This document shows, piece after piece, positions 54,123-62,833 of a stretch of DNA of 64,000 bases. The stretch is from Anaerolineae bacterium (lineage in GTDB: Bacteria; Chloroflexota; Anaerolineae; Promineifilales; Promineifilaceae). The stretch lies in the NCBI GenBank assembly GCA_023384415.1, contig JAHDWJ010000024.1, positions 1 to 64,000 on the forward strand, written 5' to 3'. How positions within the stretch are numbered: the stretch's first letter is position 1; every line of letters begins with the position of its first letter. Below the pieces are notes generated by a model. The model saw only the letters and a program-made list of their open reading frames with translations. It ran no database searches and was not told the origin of the DNA. Made by a program: the position numbers and the translations under genes.

Positions 54123-55199
54123 CTACCCTGCAACTATCGCGGCCGCATTCAGCCCTGTTGTGCCGATGAAGGCAGGAAAAAAAAGCAGGAAAAAGGGAAG
54201 AGTTAGAGGGGACGGGGGGCAACCCCCGGTTGATTCCAGCCCGACCCAATTGACGATGGCGGTTAAAACATCTTCTTGCTCGGCCATCCTTTGTAGAAAC
54301 GCAAAACGCATAGGTGTATCTTGACTCAGTGTGACCCGATCCCGGGGGAAAGAAAAGGCGAAACGAATGTCCAGGATGAAGCTTTGACGTGATGCCGAAC
54401 GGATGGTGACAAATGGCCCTAGCAGGCGACGCAACCCCTCGGCGGGTTGTCCCCCTTGTTGGGCCACGTCAAGTAAGTAAGGAATGGTGATGCGGGCAAA
54501 GTAGAACGGGGTCTGGTTAAAACCACCCGCCGAGGTGTCTACAGTCAAGGAAAATCTAAATTCATTGCTGTCCGGGCCGGGCAGGAGTTGTTGCTGTACC
54601 TGACCCCCGGCGATATGCGGCCGCACCAACCCCTGAGCATTGCGTCGTTCTGTAAAGTCAGGTGGGCTAATACGTGGTTCGTCGGGTTGAATAACAAACC
54701 GGGCCAGGGGTATCTCCTCACCCAGCCGGAGCGGTTCCGGCAAAGTTGTTGAGGTGGGGGTAAAGCCGACGGCATCGCCAGCAAAACGCCACCGCCACAA
54801 GGGACGTTCCTCACCGGGATTGACACCATCCAGGCAAATGACGCTGTCAGTGCGGCCGCGTTCACTATTTTCATCATAGCGAATGACCAGATCAAACAGC
54901 CAGGCATTGACCTGACTGCCCAGGGGCCTGGGGGGTGGGCCAACCAGCAAATCACGCGCCGAAAAGATTTCGCGGCCGCGACAGTCATAAGCAATCCCCG
55001 GACTTACCTTGACCACACTGCTGTTCTGCACTGTCACCTCGAAGCCCAGGGCCACGCCCCAGGTATTGTGTAACGCCCGCACATGCAGCCCACGCATACG
55101 AGCCTCGTAAGCCACATCGTCCTGCAAATCCCGTGCGGTCAACAACTGCCCGTCAAAATAGCGGATGCGCTGCGTACCGTTTCGTTGCTTTTGCGTCAT
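54123..55199 (-). CDS. eCIS-associated paralogue 4, hydrophobic C-terminal tail
   Basis: 358 aa from the ATG at 55199 with GGGAG eight bases upstream; a GTG at 55214 is an alternative. Shared domain at the N-terminus: RIRYFDGQLLTARDLQDDV, LHVRALHNTWGVALGFEV, SPGIAYDCRGREIF. The central part is beta-rich (RFSLTVDTSAGGFNQTPFYF). The last 22 residues (LPFFLLFFPAFIGTTGLNAA and on) are strongly hydrophobic and could anchor the protein in a membrane. Confidence 0.75.
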   Translation of the reverse strand: MTQKQRNGTQRIRYFDGQLLTARDLQDDVAYEARMRGLHVRALHNTWGVALGFEVTVQNSSVVKVSPGIAYDCRGREIFSARDLLVGPPPRPLGSQVNAWLFDLVIRYDENSERGRTDSVICLDGVNPGEERPLWRWRFAGDAVGFTPTSTTLPEPLRLGEEIPLARFVIQPDEPRISPPDFTERRNAQGLVRPHIAGGQVQQQLLPGPDSNEFRFSLTVDTSAGGFNQTPFYFARITIPYLLDVAQQGGQPAEGLRRLLGPFVTIRSASRQSFILDIRFAFSFPRDRVTLSQDTPMRFAFLQRMAEQEDVLTAIVNWVGLESTGGCPPSPLTLPFFLLFFPAFIGTTGLNAAAIVAG

Positions 55200-55223
55200 T
55201 GTCCTATCTCCCACAATCTGGAG

Positions 55224-55277
55224 AAGCCAGGCTTTAATCGGCTCAAATCGTGCTTCTACCAGAGGAAAGCCTGGCTT
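55224..55277. repeat. Perfect 12-bp inverted repeat upstream of paralogue 4
   Basis: aagccaggcttt (55224-55235) and aaagcctggctt (55266-55277) with a 30-bp spacer, in the gap between the second baseplate gene and paralogue 4. Possible attenuator or operator. Confidence 0.55.
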
Positions 55278-55341
55278 ATCACCCGGACAAAAAATCGGTG
55301 TTAATCTATGAGATCGGTGGTCAAAAATTCTTTACCGCACT

Positions 55342-57720
55342 TTATCGAACCACCTGCAGATCATGTGTCCCCGGCGTCGTCAACATTGTCGGGCCGAGGC
55401 AGAGATTGCCACATTGGGCTTCGCCTTGATCCGGGATCAGTTCCAGACTCAAGACATGATCCACCCCAGCCACCTGATCAATCACCTGTAAAATTTCGGA
55501 GCGGTACACATCCCGGCCGAAGGGCCAGCCCCGGTTTTCTGGCCCACCGCGTAAGGGATCCAGGAAGATGTTGAGAGCCGTCCCAATTTGCTTTTGCACA
55601 CGAGCCAGGTCTGCTCCCACTTTGGCTCTCACCGTCGCTCGCACCGTCACTTCCCGATAAGCTGGCCCCACGACGACCAACCGTGTGCCAACGATGCGCC
55701 GTCGGTTCAAGTACGCAAACACCGCCTGGAGCAACCCATCGGTAGGTTCAGGGCGACCTAAGGGCAGGCCAGGGACAATGATGACTGTCACTGTGCCTGG
55801 AGCCTGGAAACAGGCGAACTGGGCATCCAAACCGCCCCAGGCTCTAGCCCGATGTACCTGCGTCCCCGGCACGTCCAAAGCCAGCCGTTCATAATCCAGC
55901 AAAGTGGTAGCCCGTTTTGGGGCAGGTAGAGCCAGTACCGCTGCCTGATCAAGCTGATCTAAGGTGACACAACCCGGTGGGCATAATTCTAATAAGCGCT
56001 CATGGACCCAAACTGCTTCAGCGGCTCGCCCGGCGGCATGATTGAGCGTTTCTTCATCTGCGCCGCTGTGGGCCGGGTAGCGATTGTTGATGACCAAAAC
56101 ATCGGCCAGGAGAGCAACATCCCCACCCAAAAGGGCTATGTTGAGCGAATCATCGGCCCCAACCAGTGACCACACGGCCGCGGCCGCAATATTGCCGCCG
56201 GCACCCCTGGTACTGTTGTAACTGGCGAGGATGGGAGTCGAATACGGGATGACGCGGCCGCGTTCCCCATCACCAAACATGACTCGGCCTGTGGTGTTGT
56301 CCAGAGTGGCGTGGGCGTCTGTGCGTCGTGAGGCATCCAGGTCCGGGCGCAGCTGCCACGGTTCTAGCCTGGTTGATGTAGCCGTCCACAAGGTCACCAC
56401 CCCATCAGCTGCGGGTGTACCGGGCAAAGTCACGACCTGCCCTGGCATCTCCGTCCCCTGCCCTGCGATTATCAAGGTGACGGTCAATAGGCCCATATTG
56501 GTGAGAGTAGCCGGTTGGTAATCTAAAACGAACAGTTCTGGCCCAGTACCTGTTGGATCAATCGCCAGCCCAGTAATCTGCCCAGTGCTGTTCAGGGTCA
56601 TCTGTAAATGCTGCTTCTGACCGATGACCGGTTCTTCTCCGACAGGCGGCATCACCCCAGCGGCAATCGTCAGGGTGGTGCGAGCCGGGCTGACCTGTTC
56701 GGCCAGGGCAGTATTCAGGGCAACATCGGCCAGTTGGGGTGCGTTGTCGGGGCGTCCGGTGATCAGGCGGCCGCGCAGATAAAAGTAGGCCTGGCCAACA
56801 GCCCCGATTGCAATGGCCCCCATGGTGCCAGGCAAGGTGATCTTAACCGGGCCATCCAGGGTGAAGCTCCGGGTAAGGTCTATTATTTCACCGAGGGCGG
56901 AATCAAGCGGCCGCCAGGCTGAACCGTCAAAATAATCCCAGGCTGTGCGAGTGGCATGGTGTAACCACAGGGGGTTTTCGCTTGTGCCACTTCCTGGCTG
57001 GATAGATGGTTCTTCTGGAGGGCACCAGGTGTCGGGGCAGGGGGGTGTGGGGATGCAGATGGTCTGCGGCCGCAGCGGTTGACAGTTATCTTGTTGGGCT
57101 TGCCCTTCATCTCGCAGACGTTGGCGTTCGCGGGTGGAGCTGCGGCCGCTGCCCAGCCAAAACCACAAAGTTACAACCTCACCTACCGGCAACGGCTGAT
57201 CAAATCCCAGATAGAAGGCTGGTTGTGCCTCCAGCTCATCGCTGGCAGTGGGGTTAGGACCGAGCAGGGGGAAAGGCAGACCGTCCTGCCAGAGTCGGGT
57301 CTGGTCGGTGAAGTTCTGGCCATCAAATATCTGTACCGCCTGAATGATGCGCGGTACCACCCGTAGATCGGCCAGGATACGGAAGCGTAACCCTTGACTG
57401 CTTGTGACGGTTAAGCCGGCGGGTAGGATTTGGGAGCCGCCACTGGTAAGGCCAAAAGTTAATTCTACTTCGGCTGGGTGTGACGGCTGAGGACGTTTGC
57501 CTACCAGCCCCAAAAACTTGCGCCGATGACGATCTGGTATCCGATTGACCCGGTAAATATCTTGCTCTACCAACCAGGCCAGCAGTTCCAGCACCATAAT
57601 ACCAGGATCATGGATGTTGTGATCCGTCCAGCGTGGGGCATAACGGGGAATCAGGGCACGCCCTTCCTCGACCAGATCAGCCCAGCGTCGTGTATCTAGA
57701 TTCGGTAAGGGTAAAGGCAT
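55342..57720 (-). CDS. gpJ-like baseplate assembly protein 2
   Basis: 792 aa. N-terminal PLPNLDTRRWADLVEEGRAL and HNIHDPGIMVLELLAWLVEQ are typical of the putative baseplate assembly family (TIGR02243-like), and the end shows the gpJ wing: RRRIVGTRLVVVGPAYREVT, then GGPENRGWPFGRDVYRSEIL. It is shorter than the neighbour at 57777 and the two share the last approx. 150 residues. It should form part of the baseplate wedge with gp25 and gpI-like subunits. The gene at 54123 follows after about 140 bp. Confidence 0.88.
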   Translation of the reverse strand: MPLPLPNLDTRRWADLVEEGRALIPRYAPRWTDHNIHDPGIMVLELLAWLVEQDIYRVNRIPDRHRRKFLGLVGKRPQPSHPAEVELTFGLTSGGSQILPAGLTVTSSQGLRFRILADLRVVPRIIQAVQIFDGQNFTDQTRLWQDGLPFPLLGPNPTASDELEAQPAFYLGFDQPLPVGEVVTLWFWLGSGRSSTRERQRLRDEGQAQQDNCQPLRPQTICIPTPPCPDTWCPPEEPSIQPGSGTSENPLWLHHATRTAWDYFDGSAWRPLDSALGEIIDLTRSFTLDGPVKITLPGTMGAIAIGAVGQAYFYLRGRLITGRPDNAPQLADVALNTALAEQVSPARTTLTIAAGVMPPVGEEPVIGQKQHLQMTLNSTGQITGLAIDPTGTGPELFVLDYQPATLTNMGLLTVTLIIAGQGTEMPGQVVTLPGTPAADGVVTLWTATSTRLEPWQLRPDLDASRRTDAHATLDNTTGRVMFGDGERGRVIPYSTPILASYNSTRGAGGNIAAAAVWSLVGADDSLNIALLGGDVALLADVLVINNRYPAHSGADEETLNHAAGRAAEAVWVHERLLELCPPGCVTLDQLDQAAVLALPAPKRATTLLDYERLALDVPGTQVHRARAWGGLDAQFACFQAPGTVTVIIVPGLPLGRPEPTDGLLQAVFAYLNRRRIVGTRLVVVGPAYREVTVRATVRAKVGADLARVQKQIGTALNIFLDPLRGGPENRGWPFGRDVYRSEILQVIDQVAGVDHVLSLELIPDQGEAQCGNLCLGPTMLTTPGTHDLQVVR

Positions 57721-57776
57721 GGTTTACCTCAAAAATTCAATGGTCGTTAGCCGCCAACTGCTTGCTAACGGCCTAT

Positions 57777-60700
57777 TTATCCTTCATTGCCGGCTAACAT
57801 TAGCCGTAGATCCCCCGCCACTACGATGCGATCCGAGGGAACATCTACCCGTTCACCACGGGGGGTGCCATCCAGGAGCAGGTTGAGTGTGGAGACATAA
57901 TCCACTTCCGGTATACGTTCCAGTACCGCTGCGATATCTGACAGATAAACATCCCGGCCAAAGGGCCAGCCTTGCCCGTCTGGGCCACCGAGCAGAGGAT
58001 GGAGAAAATCGGCCAGGGTTTTCGTTACTACCTTCAGTACCTGCCCCCCTGATGAAAGGTCGCGGGGGGTAATGACTGCTTCTACGCCTACAGGTAGATA
58101 ATCAGGCCCGGTGACAAAAAGTTGACCGCTTAAGCCTGCCGGAGTGCGTAGGCTCAAAAAGGCGGTGATCTGGCGGCGCAAACCGAAGGATGGTTGGGGC
58201 TGGGCCTCCTGGCTGTGGGGCATGATGATCAGTTTAACCCAACCAGGTTCGCTGCGGCCGCTGGCATGTGTCACGGGCAACGCACGTGCCACAGCCACGG
58301 CCGGTGAGGCTTCACGGGCCAGAGCTTCGTAATCATTTAAGGTGACTGCCTGCTGCCGGTGGCGCACCAGTTGGGGGCCACGGGTACGGGCCGCTTCTGG
58401 TGGTTCACCCTCTGCGCCCCCTTCGGCGGGACGGGGGTTGCTTACGCCTTCGGCAACCACACCGCTCAAGAGTTGGTTGATGGCCCCAGTGGGTACATTA
58501 CCGTTGACCGTGCCACCGGAGCGATATTGTCGGGCACGGATGTTGTCGCGGCCTGCCAGGGGGATGCGCCCGTTGACGTTGTCGCCGAAGATGATGCGGC
58601 CGCGACTTCGTTCCACCATGTAATGCCGATCATCTGGGCCGGAGAAAAACAGGTTAGGCTGCGGCCGCCAGCGTACCCACACCTCAGTTATTTGCCCGCT
58701 GCGCCGGTCGGTGACGGTGCGGATGTCTGTTTCGGCAAACCCTTGTCCCAGGAGTTCTTGTTGCAAGATAGGTAACTCTACCACCGCCCGTGGGCCAGAT
58801 AGTTCACGCACCTCGATGATTTCACCCACCAGCACTGGTGTCTGGCGACAAAAGAAGGCCTGGTTGGAACGACCATCACTGCTTCCCAACGCTTCGTTTT
58901 CGATGGTACGCACCTGGGCCGCCCAGACGGCGTTCAGGAATAGACCGTTGATGGTAATGTTCTCTGGTTTACCGTCACTTTGGAGACGGGCACGAAGCCA
59001 GGTACGCGGCCGCGTAAACCGGGGCAGGGCGGCCAACGACACCGTAATCCGAGTTTGGGCTTTGTTCAGCGGCCGTTTCAGGGTGATGACGTTGCGGTTG
59101 ATCCCGGCCACCCGTACCATTTCGCCTGTTTCGGGTGAACCCAATACCAGCAGGTCCCCCACCTGGAAACGGGCGGCCTGCTGCGCCGAAGCCACTTCGA
59201 TCTGGGTGCCACTGGCCTGAATGGCTTCCGTGGTGGGTAGGAGTCGGGTTCCCGGCCACAAAACGGAGACCATACCTGGCAGCACCAAATGGGCTGTTTC
59301 ATCCTGGATCGTCAGGGGCAACCAGTTTTTGCCGTTCCAAAATTCCCATTTCAAAACAGGGCCAGTGGTGCGGCCGCTGACTTCCTGAATGTCGAGGTAC
59401 AGGCTGATCAAATCGGCCGGCAATGGTTTGTCAAACCCCAGGTAAAGGGTCGGTGTGTGGTCGGCCGCCAGGCTAAACGGCTCAAACGAGCTGCCTTGCC
59501 ACTGCACCTCATCTGTGCGATCAAGCCATTGGCAATCGTTATAAGTGATACATGCCTGGGGCGGTTCAGCTGGCGATTGGTAAAGATAACCTAACTTTAC
59601 CCAGGAGAGGGCCGGGGGGGTCGTTTCCACTAGAACAATGGTGTTGGTAAGGCCATCTTGCTTCCACTTAATTTCACGGGTACGGCCAAAGGTGTTTTTG
59701 AGCAGGCGCAGGCGCAGCCAATAATCTTCTTTGCCGTTTACCTCCACCTTTTCCAGATCATCGGGTACGGTCAGGGTCAGTTCGGTATTGTTCTCAACAA
59801 ATCCGACTAAATTATCAGGGGTTGGCATGATCGGTTGCCATTGGTTCCCATTCCAGTATTCCAGGTTCAACGTTTTACTAAGGGAAGTCACGGCCCCGGT
59901 ACCGGGATTGCTGCCGATAGCCGTGTCGGTTTTATTCGCTTTCAGGCGCATCCGTGCCCCTGGCTTGCTAAATGCTTCGGCACTGCTGAAATAAAAACTG
60001 GTTCCCGGCTGAGGCTGTTGGCCGAAGGGGTAGAAACTTTTTTCCAGATCAAGTTTGAGACTATCAGCGTAACCGGCATCGGGCAGGAAACCGGTGATCT
60101 CTTCACTGAAGCGGAAGGTTTTACCGGCAAAGCTGAAGAGGGTGAAGGTTTGTTCAAAAGGGGCGTAGGCCGGGTGGATGATAATAAGTTTATAACGACC
60201 GGCGGCTAAACTGCTCCAGCCGGTTGTGCCGGTGCTAAGTTGTTGCTGGGCGTGAAAGTCATTAGGGCCAAACAGTTCGACCAGGCCAGCTTGTGAACCG
60301 CCCAGGCCAAAAATAATGTTGACTTCGCCGGCCGGGGCAGTGACAGGGGTGGGGATGAGCTGCTTCAATGGGTTGGCGATGGTGGTACGGATGGTGATGG
60401 TGTTGATGAGGGGTAGGTTGAGGCCGGGGGCAGGGGTGATGGGTTGGGTAACGCGGCCGCGAAGCCAGTACGTTTCTAACCCATCAATCGTCGTCTTCTT
60501 CGTCTCGGCACAGTCGGCCACCAGCCGGATCAGGCCACTGCGCGTCAACCCATCCGTGCCGTCCAGGCTATCGTTAAGACTGGCCTCGATCACCGGTTGG
60601 AATGGTTTGAACATGCGCCACACGTCCCCATCCCAATATTCCCAGATAATGGGCAGCGGTTGGCTGCCTGGCCGGGCTAATTCCACTTGCAGTTCTACCG

Positions 60701-61256
60701 TTGCCTGCCCAGACAAAGCAAAATAGGTGTCATGAGCCAGATATAGTTCGTGGGGCACGGGCTGGAGCGGCTCAAACAAGGTGAACGGTTGTCCGCCCAA
60801 GGCTGCCTGACTGTGATCGGCATAGGCGTCTTTGCCCGGCCACAGGGTGACGACTTCCGCCAGTTGGGCCGAGGCCAGGGCGATGGCCTGCTCAGTCTCA
60901 AAAATGAGGGGTTCGTCTAGTCCGGCGACGGCAGCCCCAACCTGAGTACGAATGGGAATGCGCCCATCACCTACCTGGGGCATGGCTTTGAAGACGACGG
61001 GAGCGCGGGACGCCTGGGCCGGGAGCAGGTTGATGCCCAATAGTTCCAGGAAGGCCAGTTTGTTTTTGTCGGGAGCCAGGTTGAGCCGTTCAGCCAGGGT
61101 ATGCAGGTAACGAGCATAGGCCTGGATGATGGCCCAACCGGGCTGGCCTTCGCGGGGATACCAGCCGGGAACGTAACCAGGGAGACGATGAAGGAGTGCT
61201 GCCGCGAAAGCCTGGGCATTCCGTTCGTCTAACAGGGGCGTGCCGTTGACGGTCAT
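57777..61256 (-). CDS. gpJ-like baseplate assembly protein 1, large
   Basis: 1159 aa. The start (AFAAALLHRLPGYVPGWYPR, AYARYLHTLAERLNLAPDKN) and end (GGPDGQGWPFGRDVYLSDIA) are gpJ/Cis11-like; between them are two long beta-rich inserts (about 150-600) with FNGKNW-like repeats (WEYWDGDVWRMFKPF, LEYWNGNQWQPIMPT, WEFWNGKNWLPLTIQ), three similar modules in one protein. It overlaps gp25 by 4 bp (ATGA), so they are translationally coupled. It forms the inner wedge of the baseplate. Confidence 0.9.
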   Translation of the reverse strand: MTVNGTPLLDERNAQAFAAALLHRLPGYVPGWYPREGQPGWAIIQAYARYLHTLAERLNLAPDKNKLAFLELLGINLLPAQASRAPVVFKAMPQVGDGRIPIRTQVGAAVAGLDEPLIFETEQAIALASAQLAEVVTLWPGKDAYADHSQAALGGQPFTLFEPLQPVPHELYLAHDTYFALSGQATVELQVELARPGSQPLPIIWEYWDGDVWRMFKPFQPVIEASLNDSLDGTDGLTRSGLIRLVADCAETKKTTIDGLETYWLRGRVTQPITPAPGLNLPLINTITIRTTIANPLKQLIPTPVTAPAGEVNIIFGLGGSQAGLVELFGPNDFHAQQQLSTGTTGWSSLAAGRYKLIIIHPAYAPFEQTFTLFSFAGKTFRFSEEITGFLPDAGYADSLKLDLEKSFYPFGQQPQPGTSFYFSSAEAFSKPGARMRLKANKTDTAIGSNPGTGAVTSLSKTLNLEYWNGNQWQPIMPTPDNLVGFVENNTELTLTVPDDLEKVEVNGKEDYWLRLRLLKNTFGRTREIKWKQDGLTNTIVLVETTPPALSWVKLGYLYQSPAEPPQACITYNDCQWLDRTDEVQWQGSSFEPFSLAADHTPTLYLGFDKPLPADLISLYLDIQEVSGRTTGPVLKWEFWNGKNWLPLTIQDETAHLVLPGMVSVLWPGTRLLPTTEAIQASGTQIEVASAQQAARFQVGDLLVLGSPETGEMVRVAGINRNVITLKRPLNKAQTRITVSLAALPRFTRPRTWLRARLQSDGKPENITINGLFLNAVWAAQVRTIENEALGSSDGRSNQAFFCRQTPVLVGEIIEVRELSGPRAVVELPILQQELLGQGFAETDIRTVTDRRSGQITEVWVRWRPQPNLFFSGPDDRHYMVERSRGRIIFGDNVNGRIPLAGRDNIRARQYRSGGTVNGNVPTGAINQLLSGVVAEGVSNPRPAEGGAEGEPPEAARTRGPQLVRHRQQAVTLNDYEALAREASPAVAVARALPVTHASGRSEPGWVKLIIMPHSQEAQPQPSFGLRRQITAFLSLRTPAGLSGQLFVTGPDYLPVGVEAVITPRDLSSGGQVLKVVTKTLADFLHPLLGGPDGQGWPFGRDVYLSDIAAVLERIPEVDYVSTLNLLLDGTPRGERVDVPSDRIVVAGDLRLMLAGNEG

Positions 61257-61663
61257 CGCTCTTTGCCCTCCAGAAGATAAAAAGGATAAACCAGGTTGTA
61301 GAAGATGTTGGTCGCCCGCACCCGGTATGTCAGTTCAATGTCCAATCGGCCCAACGGTGGATTGGCCTGGACGTTTACATTAAGGTTGTCAATGCGGGGT
61401 TCCCAGATGATTAAAGCCTGCTCCACCCGATGTTTGACCAACGCTTTAGTAGTGGCACTGATCGGTTCAAAGGTCAGCGCCTGCAAGCCCGCGCCAAAAT
61501 CTGGGCGCATGACCCGTTCGCCCTGGTTGGTGCCCAGGATGAGGCGAATAGCCTGACGTATATCCTCTTCGTAGGCGGCCAGGGAGATTTCGCCGCTGTC
61601 ATCAAATTGAAAAGGAAAAGCCCAGCCCTGGCCTAAAAATGCTTTGGGATCGCTTGCTATCAT
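61253..61663 (-). CDS. gp25/GPW-like baseplate wedge protein
   Basis: 136 aa from the ATG at 61663, which has GAGGGG upstream; an ATG at 61678 is an alternative. gp25 lysozyme-like fold: GWAFPFQFDDSGEISLAAYE, DIRQAIRLILGTNQGERVM, PDFGAGLQALTFEPISATT, then VEQALIIWEPRIDNLNVNV. It is the conserved wedge component that recruits gpJ-like partners. It has the 4-bp overlap with the next gene. Confidence 0.95.
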   Translation of the reverse strand: MIASDPKAFLGQGWAFPFQFDDSGEISLAAYEEDIRQAIRLILGTNQGERVMRPDFGAGLQALTFEPISATTKALVKHRVEQALIIWEPRIDNLNVNVQANPPLGRLDIELTYRVRATNIFYNLVYPFYLLEGKER

Positions 61664-61681
61664 GGTGCCCCTCGTCATATG

Positions 61682-61963
61682 TTACCCACCGATGAGTATG
61701 TTGAACGCTCCGGTAATGATTGGTGCGCCACAACCAGATATATCGCCAAGCCGCAGGGCCGGGCGGCCGCCAATGAGGACGGTGACACTGCCCATAGGGA
61801 AGGGGGTGGGTGGATGTGGTCCGGCGGTGGGGGGTAAGGCGCAGGTGTGCATATCCCCCACAACGGCGGCGGGTAGACCCCCAATCAGGACGGTGGGAAC
61901 CCCTGGCCCGGCGATTATGCCGGGATGGGCGGTAGCATCGGTGACACGGGCGGCTGGTTTCAT
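61682..61963 (-). CDS. PAAR-domain spike tip protein
   Basis: 93 aa. PAAR repeats: MKPAARVTDATAHPGIIAGP, VLIGGLPAAVVGD, VLIGGRPALRLGD, with His/Cys (DMHTCA, SGCGAP) to bind the metal at the tip. It would sit on the gpV-like spike and pierce the target membrane. It lies between the gpV-like gene and gp25. Confidence 0.95.
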   Translation of the reverse strand: MKPAARVTDATAHPGIIAGPGVPTVLIGGLPAAVVGDMHTCALPPTAGPHPPTPFPMGSVTVLIGGRPALRLGDISGCGAPIITGAFNILIGG

Positions 61964-61978
61964 GGAAAACCTTTGGGT

Positions 61979-62038
61979 ATTGGTCTATTGGTGTATTGGT
62001 GATGGTTGGCTCAATAACTAATACACGAATAGACCAAT
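61979..62038. repeat. 19-bp inverted repeat between spike and tip genes
   Basis: attggtctattggtgtatt (61979-61997) and aatacacgaatagaccaat (62020-62038) pair with one mismatch around a 22-base loop. It could tune expression downstream or be an insertion remnant like families B and C. Confidence 0.6.
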
Positions 62039-62053
62039 GGATTAATACATCTG

Positions 62054-62743
62054 TCAATTAATTTTCACCAATGGTGCAGTAATGTTGCAGGTACCGGCAG
62101 AGAGAACAGTGGTCGCGGCCGCGCCGTTAATCGTCACATTTGGGGCGGCAATGTTAATGGATGCAGTAGCCGTCAGATTCAGGTTGGGTGTGCCGGTAAT
62201 GGTAATACCGTCGGGCGTCATGTTGATCACATTCAACCCAAAAATAATCTGAATCCCGGCGGGTGACATGATGATGGTCGGTGGCCCGGCCGGCGTGGGC
62301 GGAGCAGGAATAACCGCCGGGGGTGTTGGCCCAGACTGAATGGTAATAGTAGGTGGAGCTTCGGTGAAGACGATCTGGTTGCCGGTAAGGGTGCGAATAG
62401 CCCGAATCTGCGGGAGCGGTGAAGGGAGCGGAGGCGGGGCCATGGCATTCCACAACGAGCCGATGATATACGGGGCGTTCAGATCGCCATGTTCAAAGGC
62501 GACCAGCACCTGTGTGCCCACATCAGGAATGAAGTAACTCCCGTGCATCAGACCCGCCATCGGAACAGCCACCCGTGCCCAGGGTGACAGGTCTAAGGCG
62601 TCAAGGGAAGGCAGGCGTACCTGCACCCGACCGAGGAAAAGGGGGTCTAACGGGTTGATGACCTGACCGACCATCACGCCGAAAAACTTATTTTCCATCG
62701 TTTGCAAGGTGTCTTCCATCTGACCGAGTTGTTGTTCGAGCAT
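62054..62743 (-). CDS. gpV/VgrG-like spike protein (OB-fold plus beta-helix)
   Basis: 229 aa. N-terminal OB-fold of the baseplate assembly protein V group (GVMVGQVINPLDPLFLGRVQ, SPWARVAVPMAGLMHGSYFI, DVGTQVLVAFEHGDLNAPYI). A Pro-rich hinge leads to a C-terminal beta-helix built of short repeats (NLNLTATASINIAAPNVTIN). It forms the central trimeric needle and is separate from the gpD-like hub, whereas classic VgrG fuses both. Confidence 0.92.
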   Translation of the reverse strand: MLEQQLGQMEDTLQTMENKFFGVMVGQVINPLDPLFLGRVQVRLPSLDALDLSPWARVAVPMAGLMHGSYFIPDVGTQVLVAFEHGDLNAPYIIGSLWNAMAPPPLPSPLPQIRAIRTLTGNQIVFTEAPPTITIQSGPTPPAVIPAPPTPAGPPTIIMSPAGIQIIFGLNVINMTPDGITITGTPNLNLTATASINIAAPNVTINGAAATTVLSAGTCNITAPLVKIN

Positions 62744-62833
62744 TTGTCAATCTCCTGAAATAGACTGCGGCGAAGGGTCGAAAAGATCGCTGCATCCTTG
62801 CGTTCCCCGCATCTCCGCGTCGCCCATTTATTT

